The notes beneath the pieces are model-generated. The model saw nothing but the letters and a program-made list of their open reading frames with translations. It was not told the DNA's origin and searched no databases. Below are positions 1 to 7,776 of a stretch of DNA of 64,000 bases, piece by piece. Origin of the DNA: Sphingomonas sp. (GTDB lineage: Bacteria > Pseudomonadota > Alphaproteobacteria > Sphingomonadales > Sphingomonadaceae); NCBI GenBank assembly GCA_017849555.1, contig JAFIGU010000107.1, positions 62,001 through 126,000 on the forward strand, read 5' to 3'. Positions within the stretch are counted from its first letter, which is position 1; every line of letters begins with the position of its first letter. Position numbers and translations under genes: made by a program.

Positions 1-1
1 G

Positions 2-100
2 GCGATCTGGCTGTCGGCGCTGGCGGTCAACGCGATCGCGATACCCCTCGTCCTGCGGCTGCGGTTCCAATCGCCGCCAACTGCCGCAGCGGCATTGTGA
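2..100 (+). CDS. C-terminal end of a probable membrane protein (partial)
   Basis: An open frame enters from the left edge and stops with TGA at 98-100, giving 32 residues. It is a hydrophobic stretch (AIWLSALAVNAIAIPLVLRL) followed by a short polar, alanine-rich tail. This looks like the last transmembrane helix and cytoplasmic tail of a transporter such as an MFS protein, but the fragment is too short to assign a family. It converges on the GST gene, with a hairpin between them. Confidence 0.55.
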   Translation, partial: AIWLSALAVNAIAIPLVLRLRFQSPPTAAAAL

Positions 101-105
101 CGCGG

Positions 106-143
106 CGCGATCCGCAGGTTCGAATGTGAACCTGCGGATCGCG
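106..143. terminator. Perfect 15-bp hairpin between convergent genes
   Basis: A perfect inverted repeat (106-120 and 129-143, 8-base loop) lies between the stop of the left-edge gene and the stop of the GST gene. There is no U tract on either side, so it would be an atypical intrinsic terminator. Its placement between two converging genes suggests bidirectional termination or transcript-end protection. Confidence 0.6.
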
Positions 144-150
144 GCCTGCG

Positions 151-762
151 TCAGGCGGCGGCCTGAAGCCCGGAGCGGTCGTCGAGCGCCACGCCGCGGA
201 TCGCGGCCGGGCGGGTCCGGCAGCGTTCGATATAAGCGTCGATCGTCTCGTCGGCGGGAAATGCATGCCGGCCGAAGGCAAGCGCGCTGCTGATCAGGAA
301 ATCGGCGCCGGTGAAACGGTTGCCCATCACATAGGGGCCGCGCGCCAGCGCCGTGCGCAGCCGCTGGACCACCGCATCATGCCCGCGCTGCTTCATCGGC
401 GCCCCGGCGAGCTCGCCGGCTAGTCCGGCGAACAGCGCCGGCTCCAGCTCGGCGACATACCAGGCCGTCCAGGTGAGATAATCCCCGCGGCGCGGATCGC
501 CTTGCACCGGTGCAAGCCCGGCCTCGGGAAAGGCATCGAGCAGATAGAGAACGATCGCGAGCGATTCCGCCACCACCACGCCGTCATGGTCGATCGCGGG
601 CACCTTCTTGTCGGGATGCGGATTGGCCGCATCGCCGCTGCCCTCGCCGGTCATCGGGCGGAAGATCGACACCGGGCGGATTTCGTAGGGAACGCCCAAT
701 TCCTCGAGCAGCCAGATCATGCGCGACGAACGCGTTTGCGGGGCGTGGTACAATGTGATCAT
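151..762 (-). CDS. Glutathione S-transferase family protein
   Basis: This 203-residue protein has an N-terminal thioredoxin-like domain (about residues 1-80) starting ITLYHAPQTRSSR, with LLEELGVPYE and the glutathione-contact stretch KVPAIDHDG...VVAESLAI. An all-helical C-terminal domain with the capping-box-like NRFTGADFLIS follows. This is the usual length and layout of cytosolic bacterial GSTs. A good Shine-Dalgarno sequence (GAGGAG) precedes the ATG at 762. It is divergent from the WYL-domain regulator at 873, and the two share a short promoter region with a strong inverted repeat, so the regulator may control it. The substrate cannot be read from the sequence. Confidence 0.9.
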   Translation of the reverse strand: MITLYHAPQTRSSRMIWLLEELGVPYEIRPVSIFRPMTGEGSGDAANPHPDKKVPAIDHDGVVVAESLAIVLYLLDAFPEAGLAPVQGDPRRGDYLTWTAWYVAELEPALFAGLAGELAGAPMKQRGHDAVVQRLRTALARGPYVMGNRFTGADFLISSALAFGRHAFPADETIDAYIERCRTRPAAIRGVALDDRSGLQAAA

Positions 763-824
763 CTGTCGTCTCCTCGAACGGCGAACAAGCGGCGCAGCGG
801 CGCAGCGCTACCGCGTGATTTGGC

Positions 825-861
825 TTGTACGACCGCACTGCTGACAGCATTATGTCAGCAG
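825..861 (+). promoter_or_regulatory. Promoter with inverted-repeat operator on the -10 box
   Basis: TTGTAC (825-830) and CATTAT (848-853) are 17 bases apart, a well-spaced sigma70-like promoter for the gene at 873. The -10 lies inside a perfect inverted repeat, CTGCTGACA, six bases, TGTCAGCAG (838-861). The right arm runs into the Shine-Dalgarno AGGAG at 860-864. A protein bound here would block transcription of the regulator, and possibly of the divergent GST gene, so autoregulation is the simplest reading. Confidence 0.65.
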
Positions 862-872
862 GAGATTGAGCG

Positions 873-1577
873 ATGCGCCGCGCCGACCGATTGTTCCAGA
901 TCATCCAGATCCTGCGCCGTTCGACCCGCCCGGTGACCGCGGGCGAGATCGCGCGCGAGCTCGAAGTGTCGCAACGCACCGTCTATCGCGACGTCGCCGA
1001 TCTGATCGCGCAGCGCGTCCCGATCCAGGGCGAGGCCGGCTTTGGCTATATCCTCGACGACGCCTTCGACATGCCCCCGCTGATGCTGACCCCGGACGAG
1101 ATCGAGGCGGCGGTGCTCGGCGCGCAATGGGTCGCCGGGCGCGGCGATCCGGTGCTGGCGAATGCCGCGCGCGACCTGATCGCCAAGATCACCAGCGTCG
1201 TCCCCGAACGGTTGCGGCCATTCATCGCCGACCCCGCGATCGCGGCGCGGCCGTCGCGCACGCCGGTGCCCGACGGCATCGATCTGGCGCGCACCCGCGA
1301 ATGGATCCGCGAGGGCCGCAAGATCCGCATCGACTATCGCGACGAGCGCGGCGACCACAGCCTGCGCGTGATATGGCCGGTCATCGTCGGTTTCTTCGAC
1401 GAGAAACGGATGCTCGCCGCGTGGTGCGAATTGCGCCAGGACTTCCGGCATTTCCGCGCCGATCGCGTGATCACCGCCGAATTCCTCGACCAGCGCTTCG
1501 ACAGCCGCCCCGCGACGCTGCGCCAGCGCTGGAAACGCCATCTAGCCGAAAAGCACGCCGCGCACGCCACCGCTTGA
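873..1577 (+). CDS. YafY-type transcriptional regulator (HTH + WYL domain)
   Basis: This is a 234-residue cytoplasmic DNA-binding protein. An HTH_11 helix-turn-helix (about 1-60) carries the motif ITAGEIARELEVSQRTVYRDV in the form typical of YafY/DeoR-like proteins. A WYL domain follows (about 140-220: RKIRIDYRDERG, then RVIWPVIVGFF, then FRHFRADRV). WYL domains are thought to sense ligands, and in some families nucleic acids. The ATG at 873 follows AGGAG with 8 bases between. The gene stands alone, is divergent from a GST gene, and its promoter is overlapped by a perfect inverted repeat that is probably its own operator. The effector is unknown. Confidence 0.88.
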   Translation: MRRADRLFQIIQILRRSTRPVTAGEIARELEVSQRTVYRDVADLIAQRVPIQGEAGFGYILDDAFDMPPLMLTPDEIEAAVLGAQWVAGRGDPVLANAARDLIAKITSVVPERLRPFIADPAIAARPSRTPVPDGIDLARTREWIREGRKIRIDYRDERGDHSLRVIWPVIVGFFDEKRMLAAWCELRQDFRHFRADRVITAEFLDQRFDSRPATLRQRWKRHLAEKHAAHATA

Positions 1578-1655
1578 GGTCCGGCCGCGATCGAGCAGCG
1601 CCAGCGTCATCCTATTGGTCCAGCCGAACCGGCTCATCGCCCGCGCGACCTGATC

Positions 1656-2531
1656 TTACCCGACCGCGGCGTCGAGCCCGTCGAGCTCACGCACCACGTC
1701 CGGCGACAGGACGAGATCGGCCGCGGCGAGATTTTCGCGGAGATGGCCGACCGACGAGGTGCCGGGGATCAGCAGGATATTGGGCGCGCGCTGCAACAGC
1801 CACGCCAGCGCGACCTGCATCGGCGTCGCGCCGAGGCGGTCCGCGACATCGGACAGCGTCGACGATTGCAACGGAGTGAAGCCGCCCAGCGGGAAGAAGG
1901 GCACATAAGCGATGCCCTTCGCCCCTAAGGCCGCGATCAGCGGATCGTCGCCGCGCTGGACAAGATTATACTGGTTCTGGACGCAGACCACGGGCGCGAT
2001 CGCCTCGGCCTCCTCGACCTGCGCGAGCGTCGCGTTGCTGAGGCCGAGGTGCCGGATCACGCCTTGCGCCTGCAACTCGGCGAGCGCGGTGAATTGCGCC
2101 GCGATCGGCTCCTCGGTCGGGTGATGAACATCGCCCATCACGCGCAGATTGACGACATCGAGCCGTTCGAGCCCGAGGTTGCGGAGATTGTCGTGGACCG
2201 CCTGTTTGAGCTCGGCCGGGCTTTGCGCGGGCAGCCACGACGCATCGTCGCCGCGCCGCGCGCCGACCTTGGTGACGATCGTCAGCCCGGCGGGATAGGG
2301 CGACAGCGCCTCGCGGATGATCTGGTTGGTGACATGCGGGCCGTAGAAATCGCTCGTGTCGATATGATCGACCCCCGCCTCCACCGCATGCCGCAGCACC
2401 GCGATCGCGGCGTTGCGATCCTTCGGCGGGCCGAACACCCCCGGGCCGGCGAGCTGCATCGCGCCATAGCCCATCCGCTTCACCTCGAGGTCGCCGAGCA
2501 CGAAGTCGCCCGCCTTGCTGATATCGGTCAT
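1656..2531 (-). CDS. Aldo/keto reductase family oxidoreductase
   Basis: This 291-residue NADP-dependent reductase has a TIM-barrel fold. Visible AKR motifs are DTSDFYGP (catalytic Asp and Tyr), KVGARRG (catalytic Lys) and the late cofactor-binding region LLIPGTSSVGHLREN. The usual active-site His after the central strand is not obvious: the sequence reads VVNLRVMG there, a variant I recall from some oxidoreductase-type AKRs. The ATG at 2531 has AAGGAG upstream; an in-frame extension to 2639 lacks one. It is the last gene of the leftward GH127-dgoKA cluster, 37 bases after the aminopeptidase, and might reduce a sugar aldehyde, though nothing in the sequence fixes the substrate. Confidence 0.88.
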   Translation of the reverse strand: MTDISKAGDFVLGDLEVKRMGYGAMQLAGPGVFGPPKDRNAAIAVLRHAVEAGVDHIDTSDFYGPHVTNQIIREALSPYPAGLTIVTKVGARRGDDASWLPAQSPAELKQAVHDNLRNLGLERLDVVNLRVMGDVHHPTEEPIAAQFTALAELQAQGVIRHLGLSNATLAQVEEAEAIAPVVCVQNQYNLVQRGDDPLIAALGAKGIAYVPFFPLGGFTPLQSSTLSDVADRLGATPMQVALAWLLQRAPNILLIPGTSSVGHLRENLAAADLVLSPDVVRELDGLDAAVG

Positions 2532-2568
2532 CGCCTGAAATCTCCTTTTCGAAAAGGCTGATCGGCGG

Positions 2569-4425
2569 TCAGCCGAGCAACCGATCGAGCGTCGCGACCA
2601 CCGTGGGGTGATAGCCCTTGCGCGCGATCGCATAGTCACGCTTGGCGATCGGCATCCCCCAATCGCCTTGCGCCTTCAACGCGCGATAGACCGGGAAGAT
2701 CAACAGCCCGCGGCCGACGCTCGGCAGGAATTGCGCGATCGACGGAATCGCCGGATCGTAGCGATTGGCGATCGCGAGGACGAGCCAGGCGGAGCGGATA
2801 TAGGCATTGGGCGAGGCGGACAGCCCGAGCGTGCGATCGAGCTCGCCGAGCCGCGCCGCGCTCTGTTCGCGCGGCAGCCCGTTGAGGAAGCGCAGCCATT
2901 CCTGCGTCGACCAATGCGCGGTATCGATCGAGCCGATCGGCGCGCCGGCGTTCACGCGTTTCAGCGTCTCGTCGATCTTCGCCAGCGTCGCCGACCGGAC
3001 ATGCACCGCATTGGCGGGCAGCCCCGGCGCATAGGCCCATTCGTCGAGCTGGAGCTTGGCCTCGAGCGCGGCATCGCCCTTGATGAGATTGGCGCGCAGA
3101 TCGGCCAGGAAGCCCGCGGTGGTCTGCGGCTGGAAGGCGTGGCGATCGAAATAGGAGGTGAGATAGGCATCCCAGCGCGCGCGGCCGACGGCGTATTCGA
3201 TCGTGCGCAGGAAGGTCGAGCCCTTGGTATAATCGAGCTCGCCAAAAGTCCCTTCGGGCTTGCCGTGGAGCCGCGTCGCATCGGCATCGGGCGCACTCTT
3301 GAGATCGCGCTGGAGATTGTCCCACAACAGATCGGCGAGCGTCGCCGCGCGCTCCTTGCCGTACAGCGCCTCGTCGATGCGGTTCTCGAAATAGGTCGTG
3401 AACCCCTCGTTGAGCCAACTATCCGACCAGGTCGCGTTGGTGACGAGATTGCCTGACCAACTATGCGCCAGTTCGTGCGCGATCACGTCGACATTGGATT
3501 TGTCGCCGGTGACGATCGTCGGGGTGGCGAAGGTCAGCGTCGGATTTTCCATCCCGCCGAACGGGAAGGACGGTGGGAGGACGAGGACGTCGTAGCGGCC
3601 CCAGCGATATTTGCCGTACAGCGCCTCCGCAGCGTCGACCATCTTCCCGGTGTCGGAAAGTTCGGCGGCGTCGCGCTTGAGCATCGCTGGCTCGGTATAG
3701 ATTCCGGTACGGCGGTCGATCGGCTGGAACTTGAGGTCGCCCACCGCGAGCGCGATCAGATAGGGCGGCACATTGCGGTCCATGCGGAAGCGATAGCTGT
3801 GCCAGCCCGGCGCGGCCGGTTCGCCCGCCGGGGTCAGCCGCTCGGCGCTCATCACCGCGACAAGATCGGACGGGACGGTGATCCTGGCCGACCAGCTCTG
3901 ACGGATGCCCGGGCTGTCCTGCGTCGGTATCCAGCTGCGATTGTTGATCGACTGGCCCTGGCTGTAGAGATAGGGCTTCACCTTGCCCGCGGTCAGCGCC
4001 GGCGAAAGCCAGCCGAGCGCGCTGGCGCCCGGAGCGGATTGATAGGTGATGACGATCCGCCGCGCGCTGCCGATCTCCACCGTCAGCGGCGCGCCCTTAT
4101 ACTCATCATGTGCGCCGACCGTCCATTTGAGCGGCTTGCCCGCCGCATCGGTGATGCCGGCGATCACCAGTTTGTTGTCGTCGAGCACGATCTCGCGCGC
4201 ATCGGGCTTGGCGAGGATATCGAGCGTCGCCTTGCCGCGCATGATCTGCGCCTTGAAATCGGCGGTCAAATCGAGATCGACATGGGTGACGCGCGCCACC
4301 TCGGGGACGGCGTAGCTCAGCACGTCCTTCGCCTCGGGCGTGGTCAGGATCGGCGAAGGCGCGTCGGGCGCGGCGTGCGCGACCGAGGCAATAGCCGCAA
4401 GAGAGACGATCAATAAGTTACGCAT
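2569..4425 (-). CDS. M1 family zinc aminopeptidase, exported
   Basis: This 618-residue gluzincin peptidase begins with a signal peptide (MRNLLIVSLAAIASVAHA). The N-terminal beta domain spans about 40-230. The catalytic domain has the substrate-binding GGMEN (290-294) and zinc motif HELAH (317-321), with the third ligand in NEGF (Glu340), the spacing expected for M1. A helical C-terminal domain follows. It should cut N-terminal residues from peptides in the periplasm or outside the cell. The Met at 4425 begins the signal peptide; an upstream in-frame Met would bury it. Gap of 93 bases to dgoA upstream and 37 to the reductase downstream, all on the same strand. A peptidase in a glycan locus could act on glycoproteins such as plant extensins or arabinogalactan proteins, which is inference from context. 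Confidence 0.9.
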   Translation of the reverse strand: MRNLLIVSLAAIASVAHAAPDAPSPILTTPEAKDVLSYAVPEVARVTHVDLDLTADFKAQIMRGKATLDILAKPDAREIVLDDNKLVIAGITDAAGKPLKWTVGAHDEYKGAPLTVEIGSARRIVITYQSAPGASALGWLSPALTAGKVKPYLYSQGQSINNRSWIPTQDSPGIRQSWSARITVPSDLVAVMSAERLTPAGEPAAPGWHSYRFRMDRNVPPYLIALAVGDLKFQPIDRRTGIYTEPAMLKRDAAELSDTGKMVDAAEALYGKYRWGRYDVLVLPPSFPFGGMENPTLTFATPTIVTGDKSNVDVIAHELAHSWSGNLVTNATWSDSWLNEGFTTYFENRIDEALYGKERAATLADLLWDNLQRDLKSAPDADATRLHGKPEGTFGELDYTKGSTFLRTIEYAVGRARWDAYLTSYFDRHAFQPQTTAGFLADLRANLIKGDAALEAKLQLDEWAYAPGLPANAVHVRSATLAKIDETLKRVNAGAPIGSIDTAHWSTQEWLRFLNGLPREQSAARLGELDRTLGLSASPNAYIRSAWLVLAIANRYDPAIPSIAQFLPSVGRGLLIFPVYRALKAQGDWGMPIAKRDYAIARKGYHPTVVATLDRLLG

Positions 4426-4518
4426 CGGGAACACTCGCCTTGTCGCAATGCGCGGCGGCTTCGGCCTTTTGGCGGTGGCTGGCAATAGAGCATCGCGCCG
4501 CCCCTCGCGGAGGCTGCG

Positions 4519-5154
4519 CTATCGAGCAGCGCGCACCGCCGCCACGAACCGCGCCGCGTCCCGCGCCACCTCCGCAACGGGCTTGCCGGTGCGATAGAGG
4601 TTCGAGCCGAGCCCGAACCCGTCCGCCCCGGCGTCGCGCCACATCGGCATCACCTCCGGCGTGATTCCACCCACCGCGAGCACCGCGAGGTCGCGCGGCA
4701 GCACCGCGCGCTGCGCCTTGAGATAGGCGGGCGAGGCGCCCTCGGCGGGAAACAGTTTCAGCCCGTGCGCGCCGGCGGCGAGCGCGGCGAACGCCTCGGT
4801 CGCGGTGAAATAGCCGGGAAGTGACACCAGCCCCGCCGCGACGCTCGCCGCGATCACCGCGGGGTCGCTATTGGGCGAGACGATCAGCCTGCCTCCCGCT
4901 TCCGCCACCGCCGCCACCTCGCCCGGCGTCAGGACCGTCCCCGCCCCGACCAGCGCGCGATCGCCGATGCGCGCCGCGAGCCGCGCGATGCTGTCGAGCG
5001 GCTGGGGCGAATTGAGCGGCACCTCGATGATCGAAAAGCCCGCCTCGACCAGAGCGCTGCCGACCGCCACCGCCTCGTCGGGGGTGATCCCGCGCAGCAC
5101 CGCGACGAGCGGACAAGCCGCGAAATGCCGCCGGAACAATGCTGCCGCGCTCAT
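4519..5154 (-). CDS. dgoA: 2-dehydro-3-deoxy-6-phosphogalactonate aldolase
   Basis: This 211-residue cytoplasmic class I aldolase of the KDPG/KDPGal family splits 2-keto-3-deoxy-6-phosphogalactonate into pyruvate and glyceraldehyde 3-phosphate, the last step of the DeLey-Doudoroff galactose pathway. Recognisable elements are LVAVLRGITPDEAV at the N-terminus, the glutamate strand IIEVPLNSPQPLDSI, the GAGTVLTPGEV loop, and the Schiff-base lysine in GLKLFPAEG. The start overlaps the stop of dgoK by four bases (ATGA), so the two are translationally coupled. Pairing with dgoK favours KDPGal over KDPG as substrate. Confidence 0.92.
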   Translation of the reverse strand: MSAAALFRRHFAACPLVAVLRGITPDEAVAVGSALVEAGFSIIEVPLNSPQPLDSIARLAARIGDRALVGAGTVLTPGEVAAVAEAGGRLIVSPNSDPAVIAASVAAGLVSLPGYFTATEAFAALAAGAHGLKLFPAEGASPAYLKAQRAVLPRDLAVLAVGGITPEVMPMWRDAGADGFGLGSNLYRTGKPVAEVARDAARFVAAVRAAR

Positions 5155-6035
5155 GTCATCGCCTCCCTGATTCGATTGACGCCGGCGACGAACGCCGCCT
5201 CGCTGTCGATCGCTATGACCGTGCCGCCGCGCAACCCGATCGCGCGCGCATAGAAAGCGCCGAGCTTCGCATCCGCGACGAGATGGACGCTTTCGCCCGC
5301 CGCCACCCCGGAGGCGACATCCGCCCCGATCAGCACCCCGCTGGCGAACGACGCCGCATCCGGCCGCGCCAGCCGCCCGAGCAATACCCCGGCACGGACC
5401 GAGAAAAGCGCACCGAGCAGATCGCGATCCTCGACGCCCCGCGCAACCCCGTCGTCGAACGCCGCGCCCGCCACCGGCTCGGCCTGCAGCATCTCGCTCA
5501 GCACGCTATGCCGCCGCAACAGCCCGAACGTTTCGCCGGCCATCGCGGTGCGGAACGAGGCGATCGCCGCATCCGCGGTCCTGATCCATTTGCTGTGCGT
5601 GCCCGGCTGGCAGAACAAGGCATCCGCCGGCGCCAGCCCGGCCGCGATCGCGCCGAGAATCTGCACTTCCTCGCCGCGCATCACATCGGGCGCGGCATCG
5701 GCGGCGGCCGCGACCCCGGGCAAGATCGTGACATTCTCCCCCGTCCCGCGCCACGCCCCGGCGGCAAGGTCGGCGATCGTCGCGGGCGCCGCGACATAGG
5801 GCACCTCGTGCCAGCCGCGCGACGAGCCCGCCATCCCGGCGAGGATCACCGGCACCCCGGCATCCTCGGCGCGGATCGCGACGATCGCGGCGGGATAATC
5901 GCCCTGCGTCATCCGCGCGATGCCGTGCCCGTCGCGGTGGCGATCGAGCAACGCGCCGTCCGCCGCGAGGCGGTAGATACGGCGGTTGGTCGTCCCCCAA
6001 TCGACCGCGATACAGGCGGCGGCGTCATTCCTCAT
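5151..6035 (-). CDS. dgoK: 2-dehydro-3-deoxygalactonokinase
   Basis: This 294-residue kinase phosphorylates 2-keto-3-deoxygalactonate with ATP at O6, feeding DgoA. The N-terminal phosphate loop reads IAVDWGTTNRRIYRL. The family motif CQPGTHSKWI lies near residue 160, followed by the MAGETFGLL block. The chosen ATG at 6035 puts IAVDWGTTN close to the N-terminus as in other DgoK proteins, and overlaps the end of the upstream DUF885 gene by 11 bases. Neither galactose dehydrogenase nor galactonate dehydratase lies in the window, so the upstream part of the pathway must be elsewhere. Confidence 0.92.
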   Translation of the reverse strand: MRNDAAACIAVDWGTTNRRIYRLAADGALLDRHRDGHGIARMTQGDYPAAIVAIRAEDAGVPVILAGMAGSSRGWHEVPYVAAPATIADLAAGAWRGTGENVTILPGVAAAADAAPDVMRGEEVQILGAIAAGLAPADALFCQPGTHSKWIRTADAAIASFRTAMAGETFGLLRRHSVLSEMLQAEPVAGAAFDDGVARGVEDRDLLGALFSVRAGVLLGRLARPDAASFASGVLIGADVASGVAAGESVHLVADAKLGAFYARAIGLRGGTVIAIDSEAAFVAGVNRIREAMT

Positions 6036-7776
6036 CCGGATAAGGACCCTTTCCGCCGTCGCGGATAAACTGGTCGACGCGGCGATCAAGCTCGGGAATC
6101 GGCACCGATCCCAGCGCGAGCACCATATCGTGGAACGCGCGGATGTTGAATTTGGCGCCCAGCGCCTTTTCCGCCCGCGCGCGCGCTGCGAGGATCGCGA
6201 GCTCGCCGGTATAATAGCTCAGCGCCTGCCCCGGCCAGGCGATATAGCGATCGACCTCGGTTTCGATCTCATGATCGGCGAGCGCGGTATTGTCGTGAAG
6301 GTAGCGTTGCGCCTGTTCGCGCGTCCACCCCATCGCATGAATGCCGGTATCGACCACCAGCCGCGAGGCGCGCCACGCCTGATAGCTCAGCATCCCGAAC
6401 CGCTCGTAGGGGGTCTCGTACATCCCCATTTCCTCGCCCAGCGCCTCGCAATAAAGCGCCCAGCCCTCGCCATAGACCGACAGATAGGTGTCGCGCCGGA
6501 ACGCCGGCAGCTCCTTGTTCTCGGCCGCCAACGGCATCTGGAAGGCGTGCCCCGGCGCGCTTTCGTGGAGCGTCAGCGCAGGCAGCGAATAAAGCGGGCG
6601 CGCGGGGAGGTTATAGGTATTGACGAGATAGATCCCCGGCCCGCCGCGCCCGCCGGTGTAGAAAGGCGCAAGATCCGCCGGCACCGGCTTGATCGCGAAA
6701 CGGCTGCGCGGCAGATGGCCGAAATATTGGCTGGCCTTGCCGTCGAAGGTCTTGGCGATCCACGCCGCGCGATCGAGCAACGCCTGCGGGGTCTTGGCGT
6801 AGAATTGCGGATCGGTGCGCAGGAAGGTGAGGAAGGCGGGCAAATCGCCCTTGAACCCCACCTGATCCATCACCTCCTGCATCCGCGCGCGGATCTTGGC
6901 GATTTCGGCGAGGCCGATCGCGTGGATCTGCTGCGGGGTCTGATCGAGCGTGGTGAATTCGGCGATCTTCGACGCATAATAAGCGCGCCCGTCGGGCAAA
7001 TCGTAGGCGGCGAGCGTGGTGCGTGCGCCGGGGATATATTCGCTTCGCAGGAACGCGAGCAATTTCACATGCGCCGGCACCACCGCATCGCGGATCGCCG
7101 CCGCGCCCTCGGCGCGCAACGCCGCCTGCGTCGCGGCCGGGATCGCCGACGGGAAGCTGCGGAACGGCGCGTAAAAGGGCGATGCCTCGACCGTCTTCGC
7201 CTCGGCGACCTGCGCCACCCCGATGTCGCGCCCTTCGAGCGTGACGCGCGACGGGGTGAAACCGCGCTTCAGCCCGGCGCGCATATTGGCGATATTCTGA
7301 TCGAAATAGCGCGGCAGATCGCGCAGCATCGCGATATAGGCGCGATAATCCGCCTCGCGCACGAAGCGCCCGCGCGCCCAGCCGGCGGCATCGCCCCAGA
7401 AGCTGGTGTCCGAATTAAGCGGCTTTTCGTAGTCGCGGAACCTCTGCTCGGCGAGCAATGCCTCGATCTGCTGGCGATAGACCGCATAATTGACCTGCTC
7501 GGCGGGCGAGAGATCGGCGACGCGGATCGCCTTCAGCGCCGCCGCGGTGCGGGTCCAGCGTTCGAGCCGCGCCGCCTGCGCCGCCGGATCGACATCGGGG
7601 AGCCGCCGCACGCCGGCGTCGCCGCTATCCTCGTCGGGCGCCTGCTGGTGCCGGCGCCAATCATATTCGGCGGTGTAGAGCGCGCGGAACGACGCATCGG
7701 CGCTTTGCGCCTGCGCCGCCGCGGGCGCCAGCGCCGTCATCGCCAGCAACGAGATGAGCAGGCGGCGCCCGATCAT
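6025..7776 (-). CDS. DUF885 family protein (putative exported zinc peptidase)
   Basis: This 583-residue protein has a cleavable signal peptide (LLISLLAMTALAPAAAQAQ). The DUF885 hallmarks are present: LTLHESAPGHAFQ (the HESxPGH zinc-type motif) near residue 400 and YGEGWALYCEALGEEMGMY shortly after. DUF885 proteins resemble M3/M32-like gluzincins and are usually annotated as peptidases, although few have been tested. The start overlaps the GH127 stop by four bases and its end overlaps dgoK, so it sits inside the sugar operon. With the M1 enzyme downstream, this operon carries two putative exported peptidases. Confidence 0.85.
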   Translation of the reverse strand: MIGRRLLISLLAMTALAPAAAQAQSADASFRALYTAEYDWRRHQQAPDEDSGDAGVRRLPDVDPAAQAARLERWTRTAAALKAIRVADLSPAEQVNYAVYRQQIEALLAEQRFRDYEKPLNSDTSFWGDAAGWARGRFVREADYRAYIAMLRDLPRYFDQNIANMRAGLKRGFTPSRVTLEGRDIGVAQVAEAKTVEASPFYAPFRSFPSAIPAATQAALRAEGAAAIRDAVVPAHVKLLAFLRSEYIPGARTTLAAYDLPDGRAYYASKIAEFTTLDQTPQQIHAIGLAEIAKIRARMQEVMDQVGFKGDLPAFLTFLRTDPQFYAKTPQALLDRAAWIAKTFDGKASQYFGHLPRSRFAIKPVPADLAPFYTGGRGGPGIYLVNTYNLPARPLYSLPALTLHESAPGHAFQMPLAAENKELPAFRRDTYLSVYGEGWALYCEALGEEMGMYETPYERFGMLSYQAWRASRLVVDTGIHAMGWTREQAQRYLHDNTALADHEIETEVDRYIAWPGQALSYYTGELAILAARARAEKALGAKFNIRAFHDMVLALGSVPIPELDRRVDQFIRDGGKGPYPDEE

